A DNA stretch of 32,084 bases from Prosthecobacter sp. GTDB taxonomy: Bacteria; Verrucomicrobiota; Verrucomicrobiia; Verrucomicrobiales; Verrucomicrobiaceae. Position numbers and translations under genes: made by a program. Positions 8,333 through 16,830 of this stretch are shown here, piece by piece. How positions within the stretch are numbered: position 1 is the stretch's first letter; each line of letters starts with the position of its first letter. Below the pieces are notes generated by a model that worked only from the letters and a program-made list of their open reading frames with translations, made no database searches and had not been told where the DNA came from. The stretch spans positions 1-32,084 of the forward strand of contig NZ_JAGRPF010000125.1 of assembly GCF_020439865.1 (NCBI RefSeq), in the 5' to 3' direction.

Positions 8333-9895
8333 ATGAACCGTGACCGCCTTTTTTCGCAGCTCACCGCTCACAGCGGTCCGTTTGACATCGCGATCATCGG
8401 AGGCGGGGCCACGGGGTTGGGCGCGGCGGTGGATGCTGCCTCACGCGGGCACTCCGTGGTGCTCGTGGAGCAGTCGGACTTCGCCAAAGGCACCTCCAGC
8501 CGCAGCACGAAGCTGGTGCACGGCGGCGTGCGCTATTTGAAGCAGGGCAATGTCTCGCTTGTGCTCGAAGCACTGCGGGAACGCGGCTTGCTGGTGCGCA
8601 ACGCACCGCATCTCGTGCACAGTCTGCAGTTCGTCATTCCGAGCTATCACTGGTGGGAAGGGCCGTTTTACGGCATCGGCCTGAAGATGTATGACGCGCT
8701 TGCAGGCCAGCTCGGACTGGAGCCGTCACGCTGGCTCACGCGGGACGACATCATCGAGCAACTGCCCACGTTGGAGACCAAGGGACTCGAAGGCGGCATC
8801 GTGTATCACGACGGACAGTTCGATGATGCGCGTCTCGCCATCCATCTCGCGCGCACGGCGGTGAATCATGGTGCCATTGCGCTCAATCACACACGCTGCG
8901 TCGGTTTGATGAAGGAGAACGGGCATGTCGTAGGCGTGAAAGCCGAATGCGTCGAATCCGGAGCGCAGCATGAGATTCGTGCGAAGTGCGTGATCAACGC
9001 CACGGGTGTGTTCGTCGACGATGTGCGGCACATGGACGATGAGAAGGCCGCCAGGATCGTCGCGCCGAGCCAAGGCGTGCATCTGGTGCTGCCGCGCGAG
9101 TTTTTGCCCGGCGACTCGGCGATCATGATTCCGAAGACGGACGACGGACGCGTGCTCTTCGCCGTGCCGTGGCATGGCCGCGTCATCGTTGGCACCACGG
9201 ACACGCCCATGGAGCATGCGACGGTCGAACCGCGGGCGCTCCCGGATGAAATCGAGTTTCTCATGACGCACGCGGCGCGCTACCTCACCCGCGATCCGAG
9301 GCCGGGCGATGTGCTGAGCATCTATGCGGGTCTGCGGCCGCTGGTGGCGATGAAAAATGCGGAGTCCACGGCCGCGCTTTCGCGCGACCACACGATCCTC
9401 GTTTCCGATTCCGGTCTCATCACGATCACGGGTGGCAAATGGACGACGTATCGCCGAATGGCCGAAGATGTGGTCGACCACGCCGAATTGATCGCCGGAA
9501 TCGGCGTGAAGCGCTGCGTGACGCATGAACTCATGATCCACGGGGGCGACACCTTGCTCGATCCGCGTGATCCGCTCGCGGTTTATGGCAGCGATGCGGC
9601 GGAGATTCGAGCCTTGATGGAAAAAGAACCCGAGTGGGCGGGCAAGGTGCATCCAAAGCTCGATCTGACCTGCGCGGAGGTCATCTTCCATACGCGTCAC
9701 GAAATGGCGCGCACCGTGGGCGATGTTCTCGCACGTCGCAGCCGCTGCCTTCTGCTCGATGCGCAGTCCAGCATGTCCGCCGCACCTCGTGTGGCCGCGC
9801 TGATGGCCTCGGAACTCGGCTGGGATGCCGCAACGACCGCGCACCAGGTAGAGCGCTTTCAAACACTGGCCTGCGGCTACATTCTCGAAGCCTGA
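8333..9895 (+). CDS. glpD: Aerobic glycerol-3-phosphate dehydrogenase
   Basis: A 520-residue FAD flavoprotein that oxidises glycerol-3-phosphate to dihydroxyacetone phosphate and passes electrons to the quinone pool at the inner membrane. The FAD-binding loop IIGGGATGLGAA is at residues 21-32, followed by the family stretch GTSSRSTKLVHGGVRYL. Later IVGTTDTP, ITGGKWTTYRRMAEDVVD and the C-terminal RHEMARTVGDVLARRSR are diagnostic of GlpD. The start at 8333 is chosen because an in-frame ATG 29 codons upstream would add a Cys/Lys-rich leader before the conserved Rossmann strand. No glpF or glpK lies next to it. It is followed 39 bp later by a Gfo/Idh/MocA gene that may share its transcript. Confidence 0.96.
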   Translation: MNRDRLFSQLTAHSGPFDIAIIGGGATGLGAAVDAASRGHSVVLVEQSDFAKGTSSRSTKLVHGGVRYLKQGNVSLVLEALRERGLLVRNAPHLVHSLQFVIPSYHWWEGPFYGIGLKMYDALAGQLGLEPSRWLTRDDIIEQLPTLETKGLEGGIVYHDGQFDDARLAIHLARTAVNHGAIALNHTRCVGLMKENGHVVGVKAECVESGAQHEIRAKCVINATGVFVDDVRHMDDEKAARIVAPSQGVHLVLPREFLPGDSAIMIPKTDDGRVLFAVPWHGRVIVGTTDTPMEHATVEPRALPDEIEFLMTHAARYLTRDPRPGDVLSIYAGLRPLVAMKNAESTAALSRDHTILVSDSGLITITGGKWTTYRRMAEDVVDHAELIAGIGVKRCVTHELMIHGGDTLLDPRDPLAVYGSDAAEIRALMEKEPEWAGKVHPKLDLTCAEVIFHTRHEMARTVGDVLARRSRCLLLDAQSSMSAAPRVAALMASELGWDAATTAHQVERFQTLACGYILEA

Positions 9896-9934
9896 TCTTG
9901 ACCATCTATCACGCCGCATCTTCGCTGCGCGACC

Positions 9935-11113
9935 ATGACCCCACTCCACCAACTTCGCGCAGGCATCATCGGCACAGGATTCATCGGCCCCGTTCATATC
10001 GAAGCCCTCAAGCGGCTCGGTGTGACGGTGAACGGCATCTGCGGCTCCACGAAAAGTGCGCGCAAGGTCGGCGACCTGTGGGGCATTCCCGAGATCTACG
10101 GCGACTACGATCGCGAGGCGATGTATGCCTCGCCGAACATCGACGTGGTGCACATCACCTCGCCGAACAAGGTGCACGTCGAGCAGTGCCTGAGCGCGCT
10201 GGCCATGGGCAAGCATGTCATCTGCGAAAAGCCGCTCGGCATGACGACGAAGGAAACGCAGCTTGTCGTCGATGCGGTGCGCAAAGGCGGCAAAAGAGGT
10301 CCGGTGTTCGCGGTGAACTACGTCTGCCGCTTCTTCCCCGCCATCCTGCAGATGCGCGCCATGGTCGCCCGCGGGGACCTCGGCAAGATCATCAACGTTC
10401 AGGGCCACTTCTTCCAGGACTGGCTGCTGCATGAGACCGACTACAACTGGCGGGTGCTCGCCAGCGAGGGCGGCAAACTGCGCGCCGTGGGCGACATCGG
10501 AACGCATTGGATCGATGCGGTGAGTTTTGTGCTCGGCGCGAAGGCGAACTCCGTCTTCGCCCACATCGAAACCTTCCACAAAACCCGCAAGCGTCCCAAG
10601 GGCGAGGTGCATTCCTTCGCCAGGGCGGATCGGAACAAGCTGATCGACTACAAGGTCGATACCGAGGACTTCGGCAGCGTGCTCTTGAAGTTCGGCAAGG
10701 CCGGGCACGGCTTCGCCGACGGCGTGCATGCGAACGCGAGCATCTCGCAGGTAGCCGCCGGCTGGAAGTGCAGCCTCAGCTTCGGCATCTATGGCACGAA
10801 GGGCAGCGTGCGCTGGGACCTGCAGGAACCGAACGAGATCATTCTCGGCCGCCGTGACGAACCGAATCAAATTCTGCAACGCGGCACGCCCGGATTTCTG
10901 GAGGACGTCGCCAACTTCACCGACTACCCGCCCGGCCACGCCGAAGGCTTCAACGACTGCCACAAGATGCACTACCGCGCCGTCTATGAGCACATCGCCA
11001 GCGGCAAAAAAACGGAACCCCTCTTCGCCACCGCCGCCGACGGCCATCATGAGGTCAAACTCTGCGAGGCGATCCTGCAAAGCAGCAAGGCGAAGACGTG
11101 GGTGAAGGTGTGA
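9935..11113 (+). CDS. Gfo/Idh/MocA family oxidoreductase (cytoplasmic)
   Basis: A 392-residue NAD(P)-dependent oxidoreductase acting on a sugar, inositol or derivative. It has a regular Rossmann motif GTGFIG at 13-18, the EKPLG motif at 98-102 whose Lys is catalytic in the family, and the C-terminal GFO domain (WRVLASEGGKLRAVGDIGTH, then an Asp-containing helix). There is no signal peptide, in contrast to the paralogue at 1661-2668. The C-terminus PEGFNDCHKMHYRAVYEHI-like region (here AEGFNDCHKMHY) is typical of larger members. Its end overlaps the longest version of the next frame but not the start I prefer there. Substrate unknown. Confidence 0.93.
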   Translation: MTPLHQLRAGIIGTGFIGPVHIEALKRLGVTVNGICGSTKSARKVGDLWGIPEIYGDYDREAMYASPNIDVVHITSPNKVHVEQCLSALAMGKHVICEKPLGMTTKETQLVVDAVRKGGKRGPVFAVNYVCRFFPAILQMRAMVARGDLGKIINVQGHFFQDWLLHETDYNWRVLASEGGKLRAVGDIGTHWIDAVSFVLGAKANSVFAHIETFHKTRKRPKGEVHSFARADRNKLIDYKVDTEDFGSVLLKFGKAGHGFADGVHANASISQVAAGWKCSLSFGIYGTKGSVRWDLQEPNEIILGRRDEPNQILQRGTPGFLEDVANFTDYPPGHAEGFNDCHKMHYRAVYEHIASGKKTEPLFATAADGHHEVKLCEAILQSSKAKTWVKV

Positions 11114-11124
11114 CCGCTGCGATC

Positions 11125-11697
11125 ATGAATAGTGCCTTTACTGTCTATTGGAGCCGTGTGCGTGTGCAACTAGCGGAAACTGGCTTGCCTGATACTCGGA
11201 TCCCATTTTTATTCGGTGGTCCACATGTGTCACAACCGAGCTTTACCCGCGCAGGGGTTGGTGTTGGGGATGTCATTTATCCGATAACTTTACGTGGGCA
11301 ATGCATTCATGTGCTTTGCCGGTTTGTGGTCGCTCGAATTCTGACTGTCGGTGACTTTATCAGAGAACATCCGGAGCGTTACCCAGCAGAATCGCATGGC
11401 AGATGGGAAGCTGAAACCTTAGACTCCGCTGCGCAACGCCACCCTTGGCACAGAGCCGTTTGCTGGACTTGTTCCGACCACGTCTTGCTGCCAAGCGTGG
11501 TTTCAGCATTTGAGACAGCTCGAACGGTTCCAGCCGATGTTTTGCAGAGACTCACTTACAGTTCAAAGAAAGCTGAACGAGCTATGAGGTGGGCTGCCGA
11601 TGGTAAAACGCCCTTGCTGGGAAGCATTGATCGCATCTATCGACTCGCTCCCACTTCTGCACAGGATTTCGCTAACCTATTGGCTGGTGCAAGTTGA
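11125..11697 (+). CDS. Hypothetical protein with atypical codon use
   Basis: A 190-residue protein that I do not recognise. The ATG at 11125 is preferred; an upstream in-frame start at 11098 would overlap the preceding gene by 16 nt. Third codon positions are only about 40% G/C in the first 65 codons (with TTA, CTA, ATA and many T-ending codons), far below its neighbours, which suggests recent transfer. There is no signal peptide or membrane segment. The middle (GDVIYPITLRGQCIHVLCRF) looks like compact beta strands, such as a small PUA/ASCH-like barrel, but this is a guess from pattern only. A WTCSDH motif is near the centre and the C-terminal half is helical. It stands between glpD-oxidoreductase and convergent purK. 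Confidence 0.75.
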   Translation: MNSAFTVYWSRVRVQLAETGLPDTRIPFLFGGPHVSQPSFTRAGVGVGDVIYPITLRGQCIHVLCRFVVARILTVGDFIREHPERYPAESHGRWEAETLDSAAQRHPWHRAVCWTCSDHVLLPSVVSAFETARTVPADVLQRLTYSSKKAERAMRWAADGKTPLLGSIDRIYRLAPTSAQDFANLLAGAS

Positions 11698-11740
11698 GGG
11701 GCTTGGATTGTTGCCCGTAACCTCAAATCATCCAATCCCC
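11698..11740. terminator. Inverted repeat between convergent genes, possible bidirectional terminator
   Basis: Arms 11698-11708 and 11730-11740 (ggggcttggat / atccaatcccc) match over 11 bp with a single mismatch, separated by 21 nt. The repeat begins right after the orphan gene's stop and its right arm covers the end of purK. No T-tract follows in either direction, so intrinsic termination is uncertain. Confidence 0.35.
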
Positions 11741-12870
11741 AGCGCCTTGCGGATCGCGAGCGCGTCGTTGAGCGCTTGGTCAATCGTGTCGCCGAGGACG
11801 GTGAAGTGGCCCATTTTGCGGCGGGCGCGGGCTTCGCGTTTGCCGTAGAGGTGGAGCTTGGCGCGTGGATGATTCAACACGGGCGACCAGTCGGGGTGGA
11901 TGAGAGGGGCGGGCCAGATGTCGCCGAGGAGATTGATCATGACAGCGGGCGTGTGCTGGGAGGCATCGCCGAGCGGCAGGCCGCAGACGGCGCGCTGCTG
12001 CTGCTGGAACTGATTCGTGCGGCAGGCGTCGATGGTGTAGTGGCCGCTGTTGTGCGGACGCGGAGCGATTTCGTTGACGATGACCTGGCCGTCGGTGGTG
12101 ACGAACATCTCAACGGCCATGGTGCCGATGTAATCGAGCCCTTCGGCGACGGCCTTCCACAGTTCGACCGCCTGCGCGATGATCTGCGGCTCCACACGGG
12201 CGGGGGCGATGGTAACGTCGAGGATGTGATGCGTGTGCTGGTTCTCGACGCAACCATGCGTGGCCATGCTGCCGTCGATGCCGCGTGCGCCGACGACGGA
12301 GACTTCGCAAACGAAGCTGACCCATTGCTCGACGACGGCGCGATGGCCTTCGAAGCCTTTCCAAGCGTCCGCGAGATTGGTCTCGGCGGTGACTTTGCAC
12401 TGGCCTTTGCCGTCGTAGCCGAAGGCGGCGGTTTTGATGACGCAGGGGCGGCCGAGTTCGGCCACAGCAGCTTCGAGGCTCTTCAAATCATCGACGACGC
12501 GGAATGGCGCGCAGGCGATGCCTTGGTCGCGGAGGAAATTCTTTTCTCGTTCCCGATGCTGCGTGGTGAACAACGCCTTGGAACTCGGGCGCAGCGGTTT
12601 GACGGCCTCGACGGCCTGCAGGCACGATGCGGGAATGTTTTCAAACTCAGCGGTGACGACATCGACCTGCTGCAAAAAGCGGTTCAGGGCCTCGGTGTCG
12701 TCGTAGGACGCATTGATTTCGGTGTCGGCGAACTGGCCGGCGGGGCAGCCCTGCGGTTCGTCGGTGAAGATGGCGATGCGATGACCGGCGCGGCGTGCTT
12801 CGAGGGCGAGCATGCGTCCGAGCTGACCGCCGCCGAGGACTCCGATCGTCGAAGGAGGCGGGAACATCAT
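11728..12870 (-). CDS. purK: N5-carboxyaminoimidazole ribonucleotide synthase PurK
   Basis: A 380-residue ATP-grasp enzyme of purine synthesis that converts aminoimidazole ribonucleotide, bicarbonate and ATP to N5-CAIR, the substrate of PurE. The start [17 protein letters not shown] at residues 9-25 is diagnostic. The ATP-grasp core ([23 protein letters not shown]) and the late [19 protein letters not shown] are all present, and the length is usual. The start overlaps the purE stop (two consecutive ATG codons, the first sharing ATGA), so purE and purK are coupled. Presence of PurK shows the two-step N5-CAIR route rather than the vertebrate-type PurE alone. Confidence 0.97.
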   Translation of the reverse strand: MMFPPPSTIGVLGGGQLGRMLALEARRAGHRIAIFTDEPQGCPAGQFADTEINASYDDTEALNRFLQQVDVVTAEFENIPASCLQAVEAVKPLRPSSKALFTTQHREREKNFLRDQGIACAPFRVVDDLKSLEAAVAELGRPCVIKTAAFGYDGKGQCKVTAETNLADAWKGFEGHRAVVEQWVSFVCEVSVVGARGIDGSMATHGCVENQHTHHILDVTIAPARVEPQIIAQAVELWKAVAEGLDYIGTMAVEMFVTTDGQVIVNEIAPRPHNSGHYTIDACRTNQFQQQQRAVCGLPLGDASQHTPAVMINLLGDIWPAPLIHPDWSPVLNHPRAKLHLYGKREARARRKMGHFTVLGDTIDQALNDALAIRKALGIG

Positions 12871-13388
12871 TTCTTCGGTTCGACTTCGAGTTCCTTCTGG
12901 CTTTCGAGCACCTTCTGCGTCTGCCGTTCGCGGAAGGACTTCAGCTTGGCAGCGAGATCAGGATTTTCGTTCGCGAGCATCGATACGGCGAAGAGCCCGG
13001 CATTGAGCGCTCCGGCATTGCCGATGGCGAAGGTGGCGACGGGGATGCCACCGGGCATTTGCACGATGGAGTAGAGGCTGTCCATACCGCTCAGTGCACG
13101 GCTTTGCACCGGAACGCCGAGAACGGGCACGGTGGTCATGCTGGCGGTCATGCCGGGCAGATGCGCGGCACCGCCGGCGCCGGCGATGATGCACTTCAGA
13201 CCGCGTTGCGAGGCGGTGGTGGCATAATCGTAGAGAAGTTGCGGCGTGCGGTGTGCGCTGACGACTTTCTTTTCAAAGGGCACGCCGAAGTCCTGCAGCA
13301 CCTGGGCGGCGTTTTGCATGGTGGGCCAGTCGGAACTGGAACCCATGATGATGCCCACGAGGGGCTTGATGGCGGGGTCTGTGCTCAT
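12867..13388 (-). CDS. purE: N5-carboxyaminoimidazole ribonucleotide mutase PurE
   Basis: A 173-residue class I PurE that isomerises N5-CAIR to CAIR. The start at 13388 gives [23 protein letters not shown] with the phosphate-binding GSSSDW at 16-21; the frame stays open far upstream but that part is antisense to pyrF. Further signatures are VVSAHRTP (42-49), [12 protein letters not shown] (69-80) and [17 protein letters not shown]. The C-terminal tail is a charged Glu/Lys helix. It is the first gene of purEK and diverges from pyrF across an 87-bp spacer containing a perfect short palindrome. Confidence 0.97.
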   Translation of the reverse strand: MSTDPAIKPLVGIIMGSSSDWPTMQNAAQVLQDFGVPFEKKVVSAHRTPQLLYDYATTASQRGLKCIIAGAGGAAHLPGMTASMTTVPVLGVPVQSRALSGMDSLYSIVQMPGGIPVATFAIGNAGALNAGLFAVSMLANENPDLAAKLKSFRERQTQKVLESQKELEVEPKK

Positions 13389-13426
13389 CGGGAAGGCTGG
13401 CAGGATGGCGGGGGGCGGGGCAGCGT

Positions 13427-13441
13427 CAAATCTTCGATTTG
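13427..13441. promoter_or_regulatory. Palindrome in the purE-pyrF divergent spacer (candidate operator)
   Basis: The sequence caaatc-ttc-gatttg is a perfect 6-bp inverted repeat with a 3-nt centre, roughly midway between the purE and pyrF starts. Its A/T-rich arms stand out from the G/C-rich spacer. It may bind a dimeric regulator acting on both nucleotide-synthesis genes. It does not match the PurR, PyrR or PUR-box sequences I know well. Confidence 0.35.
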
Positions 13442-13475
13442 GCGGGAGCGAAAAGCCGTGCCATGTGAACAGCGC

Positions 13476-14228
13476 ATGACTTTTCTCGACAAGCTGAATC
13501 AACGCATCGCCAAAACCGGATCGAATCTCTGCGTGGGGCTCGATGTACGGGCGGAAAACGCCGAAGAAGCGACCAAGCAGTGGATTCTCGATGTGATCGC
13601 GCAGACCGCGCCGTTTGCCGCGGCGTTCAAGCCGAACTCGGCCTATTTCGAAGCGCTGGGCTGGCGTGGGGTGAAGATGCTGGAGGAGATTTTGAAGGAG
13701 ATTCCGAAGGAGATTCCGATCGTGCTCGATGTGAAGCGGGGGGACATCGGGGAAACGCAGGGCTACTACGCGAAGGCCTGTTTCGACGTGATGAACGTCG
13801 ATGCGGTGACGCTGAACGCCTACATGGGCCGCGACACGCTGGAGCCGTTTTTGAAATACACGGACAAGGGGCTGTATCTGCTCGGGGTGACGTCGAATCC
13901 GGGTGCGAAGGACATCGAACTCCAAAAGACCGGCGACCGGCAGGTGTATGAACTTGTGGCCGAGATGACGAAAGGCCATCCGCAAGCCGGACTGGTGGTC
14001 GGTTTGACGAATGCCGCCCCGGACGTGCTGGATCATATCCCAGACGTGCCGCTGCTGATTCCGGGTCTCGGGGCGCAGGGCGGCGATCTGGCGGCGCTTA
14101 AGGGGAGCGGTCGCAAGGCGCCGTTGCTGGTCAATGTGTCGCGGGGCGTTCTGTATCAGAAGGACGATCTGACCTTCGCCGCCCGGGCTGAGCACTGGAT
14201 GCGCCAGATTCAGCAGGCGCTGAGCTGA
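13476..14228 (+). CDS. pyrF: Orotidine 5'-phosphate decarboxylase
   Basis: A 250-residue enzyme for the last step of UMP synthesis, decarboxylation of OMP. The catalytic motif appears as [11 protein letters not shown] with Lys87 and Asp90 in the DxKxxD arrangement. The early CVGLDVR strand, [14 protein letters not shown] and the late [12 protein letters not shown] plus VNVSRGV (phosphate-binding) place it in the longer type 2 PyrF subfamily. The start at 13476 is chosen because the protein begins there with the family's [11 protein letters not shown]; the frame is open upstream through sequence antisense to purE. It is transcribed away from purE and followed by 108 bp before the acyltransferase gene. 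Confidence 0.97.
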   Translation: MTFLDKLNQRIAKTGSNLCVGLDVRAENAEEATKQWILDVIAQTAPFAAAFKPNSAYFEALGWRGVKMLEEILKEIPKEIPIVLDVKRGDIGETQGYYAKACFDVMNVDAVTLNAYMGRDTLEPFLKYTDKGLYLLGVTSNPGAKDIELQKTGDRQVYELVAEMTKGHPQAGLVVGLTNAAPDVLDHIPDVPLLIPGLGAQGGDLAALKGSGRKAPLLVNVSRGVLYQKDDLTFAARAEHWMRQIQQALS

Positions 14229-14336
14229 TTCTTTCAAGTTTGAGAATGGCGAAAACGATACGCTGAAGCCGCTTGCCAGATGCGTATTCAGGCGGATGGA
14301 TGACATCTCGGTCATTCCAACCCTCTGATCGTACCT

Positions 14337-16145
14337 ATGGTCTTCGACCTCAGCGAGCACCTCAAAACCCCTCTTCAGCGACGCATCTACCGCCTGCTGG
14401 GCCCCGCTGTTGAAACGGCGCTGGGTTTGCGTGGCTTTGATGAGTTCTACCAGGAGTCGGCGCGGCTTTTTCGCGCACATCCGCAGCATCCCAAGGTGTT
14501 TGCATGGTTTGATTCGGTGGCGCATGCGCTCAAGCTGCAGGAAGAAGTGGATCTGCCGGCCGAGTTTGAATTTCCGGACAAAGGGCCGTTGATCATTGTC
14601 GCCAATCATCCGTTTGGAGTCATCGATCCTGTCATGCTGTCGCGCTGGGCCGCGCAGTTCCGTCCTGAGCTGAAGGTCATGACAAATTCACTCATGCTTG
14701 CCATGAAGGAGCTCGAAGGACATGTGATCCCGGTCGATCCTTTCGGCGGCGAATCGGCAGCAAAGAAGAATTTGGCACCGATGAAGGAGGCGATCCGTCT
14801 GCTGCGCGGCGGTGGAACGCTGGTGATCTTTCCGGCAGGCGAAGTGGCCGCCTACAAGCCCGGCCGTGGCATCAATGAACCGGTCTGGAGCAATCACGTC
14901 GGGTCGCTGGTGCGGCGCACGCAGGCGACGGTATTGCCGGTTTATTTCCCAGGATCGAATAGCGCGCTGTTTCACGCCGCCGGAATGATTCACCCGCGCC
15001 TGCGCACGAGCCTGTTGCTGCGCGAGTTTTGCAACCGGGCCAACACGCCGGTGCCCATGCGCGTGGGGCACCCAATCCCGTATTCACGTCTGAAGAAGTT
15101 CGAGGATGATGAATCGCTCACGCGCTACCTGCGCATCCACACCTTTGTGCTGCATCAGCGCGGCAAGGAAAAGAATGCAAAGCTGACCGTGGCGGGTGAA
15201 AACATCACCATCACTCCGCCATCTGAAATCCAGCAGGAGCGCATGGCGGAGGAAATCGACCGCATCCGTGCCCGTGGGGGTCTGCTTGTGGGGCAGGGGA
15301 ACCTGTCCGTCTACCAGGCACATTCGCATGAGATTCCGACGCTGCTGCCGGAGATCGGCCGTCTGCGTGAGATCACCTTCCGCGAAGTCGGTGAAGGCAG
15401 TGGCAATGAGGTCGACCTCGACAAGTATGACCGCTACTACGAGCACCTTATCCTCTGGGACGAGGAGAAGGAGCAGGTCGCCGGCGCCTACCGCCTAGGC
15501 CGTGCGGACGTAATCCTGCGCGAATACGGTCCAAAGGGGCTCTATACGAACACGCTGTTCCGGTTTGAAAAACCCTTCCTGGCCAATCTCGAACACGCCG
15601 TGGAGATGGGGCGCAGCTTCATCATCAAGGCCTACCAGCGTCATCTGGCCTCCCTGCCGCTGCTGTGGAAGGGCATTGCGCACTGGATCGCACGCAATCC
15701 GCGCTACAAGAAGCTGTTTGGCCCGGTGAGCATCAGCAAGGACTACAGCAGCCTGTCGCGGAAGATGATCGTGGAGTTCCTGCAGGACAACCGCATGCAT
15801 CCGAACCTCGCCAGCTTCGTGAAGCCGCGCAATCCTTTCCGCTACATGCGCACGCGGAAGATGATGCGCGAGTTCATCAGCGCCGATCTGCAAAACGTGG
15901 ACGACTGCTCCGCGCTGATCTCCAGTCTCGAGACGGACGGAAAGGGCATTCCGACGCTGCTGAAGCATTATCTCAGGCTGAACGCGACACTGCTGAGCTT
16001 CAACGTGGACAAGGATTTCTCCTCGGTCGTCGATGGTCTCATCATGGTGGATTTCACCGAGACCGACGCCCGCCTGCTGGCCAAGTATATGGGCGAGGAA
16101 AACTGCCGCGAGTATCTGGCGCTGCACAAAAAAGAGGCGGCCTGA
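14337..16145 (+). CDS. Two-domain acyltransferase (PlsC-like plus GNAT/OlsB-like), OlsF-type
   Basis: A 602-residue protein joining two acyl-transfer modules. Residues about 80-250 are a PlsC-like domain with NHPFGVID at 90-97, an HX5D variant of the usual HX4D catalytic motif, and FPAGE at 165-169. Residues about 320-560 resemble OlsB/hemolysin-type N-acyltransferases ([47 protein letters not shown]). This O- plus N-acyltransferase architecture is that of OlsF, which makes ornithine lipids in Bacteroidetes and some Proteobacteria. Ornithine-lipid synthesis is therefore the best guess, but another acyl-amino-acid lipid is possible. The last codons form part of the terminator of the convergent hpf operon. 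Confidence 0.88.
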   Translation: MVFDLSEHLKTPLQRRIYRLLGPAVETALGLRGFDEFYQESARLFRAHPQHPKVFAWFDSVAHALKLQEEVDLPAEFEFPDKGPLIIVANHPFGVIDPVMLSRWAAQFRPELKVMTNSLMLAMKELEGHVIPVDPFGGESAAKKNLAPMKEAIRLLRGGGTLVIFPAGEVAAYKPGRGINEPVWSNHVGSLVRRTQATVLPVYFPGSNSALFHAAGMIHPRLRTSLLLREFCNRANTPVPMRVGHPIPYSRLKKFEDDESLTRYLRIHTFVLHQRGKEKNAKLTVAGENITITPPSEIQQERMAEEIDRIRARGGLLVGQGNLSVYQAHSHEIPTLLPEIGRLREITFREVGEGSGNEVDLDKYDRYYEHLILWDEEKEQVAGAYRLGRADVILREYGPKGLYTNTLFRFEKPFLANLEHAVEMGRSFIIKAYQRHLASLPLLWKGIAHWIARNPRYKKLFGPVSISKDYSSLSRKMIVEFLQDNRMHPNLASFVKPRNPFRYMRTRKMMREFISADLQNVDDCSALISSLETDGKGIPTLLKHYLRLNATLLSFNVDKDFSSVVDGLIMVDFTETDARLLAKYMGEENCREYLALHKKEAA

Positions 16146-16157
16146 CTTCAGGCCGCC
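16128..16157 (-). terminator. Intrinsic terminator of the kdsA-lpt-hpf operon
   Basis: Read on the minus strand, a perfect 9-bp G/C-rich stem (16149-16157 with 16136-16144) and a 4-nt loop are followed by TC and six T residues (16133-16128). This is a textbook rho-independent terminator 26 nt past the hpf stop. The stem and T-tract lie inside the last codons of the convergent acyltransferase gene, and its stop TGA is part of the left arm. On the plus strand the same hairpin has no T-tract after it. Confidence 0.85.
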
Positions 16158-16182
16158 CCGTGGAGGCAAAACAGGTAAAAGG

Positions 16183-16797
16183 TTATTTGACCGAGCCGTT
16201 GGCGGTGGCGACTTCAGGCTCGACCAAGCCGTAGTCGCCGTCTTTGCGACGGAACAGGATGGCCAGGCGATGCGTCTGCTGGTTGTGGAAGAGCACAAAC
16301 GGACGGTCGCTGATTTCGAGGTCCATGATGGCCTCGTCGGCATAGAGCGGACGAATTTTATAGGCTTCCTTGTGCACGTAGGACGGCTCCAGATGGTCTT
16401 CTTCGGCATGCACGGCTTCCTGATGGAACACGTGTTCTTCGAGATGGCGGATGGAGCCAATGGATCCCTCCTTGCGCGGGCGGTGGTTCTTGAGCAGGCG
16501 CGTCTTGTACTTGCGCATGCGACGGGCGATCTTGGCGATGCTTTCGTCGATGGAAGCGTAAACGTCTTCGGAAGTGGACTTGACCTCGATCACGATGTGA
16601 TCGGCGCAGAACAGGATGATTTCAGCGATCTGGTGACGGTGGTTCTGCACGTCGAGAATGACCTTGGCCTCAATGATGCGCGGGTAGTCGAGGTGAAGAC
16701 TCTCCACTTTCTTGTGGGCGTAATCGCGGATCGCCTCGGTGACGTCCATATGACGTGCCGTGACGATGATGGGGAGGTTGACGTTGTGTTTTTGCAT
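16183..16797 (-). CDS. hpf: Long-form ribosome hibernation promoting factor
   Basis: A 204-residue protein that binds the 30S subunit and inactivates ribosomes in stationary phase or stress. The N-terminal S30AE domain (about 5-105) shows IIVTARHMDVTEAIRDYAHKK and the basic IARRMRKYKTRL helix. After a His/Glu-rich linker, residues about 150-197 form the C-terminal dimerisation domain (YADEAIMDLEISDRPFVLFH, LFRRKDGDYGLVEPE). Having both domains marks the long form, which can pair 70S ribosomes into 100S by itself. It follows lptB by 33 bp, the same neighbourhood as in Proteobacteria but without rpoN between them. No Shine-Dalgarno is seen. Confidence 0.95.
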   Translation of the reverse strand: MQKHNVNLPIIVTARHMDVTEAIRDYAHKKVESLHLDYPRIIEAKVILDVQNHRHQIAEIILFCADHIVIEVKSTSEDVYASIDESIAKIARRMRKYKTRLLKNHRPRKEGSIGSIRHLEEHVFHQEAVHAEEDHLEPSYVHKEAYKIRPLYADEAIMDLEISDRPFVLFHNQQTHRLAILFRRKDGDYGLVEPEVATANGSVK

Positions 16798-16830
16798 GGT
16801 GGTTTGTCCGGGTTCGGGGTTGGAATTAAG

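Noticed and set aside
8726..11080. A 784-codon open frame on the minus strand
   Set aside because: It is antisense to glpD and the Gfo/Idh/MocA gene, both clearly coding; its His/Arg/Ala-rich translation has no family features and is the mirror of high third-position G/C.
12795..13475. A 227-codon upstream extension of the pyrF frame
   Set aside because: It is antisense to purK/purE; PyrF begins with its family N-terminus at 13476.
14229..14248. A/T-rich hairpin just after pyrF (attct...agaat)
   Set aside because: Five Watson-Crick pairs plus a wobble and no T-tract; not convincing as a terminator.
13389..14609. A 400-codon upstream extension of the purE frame
   Set aside because: The extension is antisense to pyrF and the acyltransferase start; PurE begins normally at 13388.
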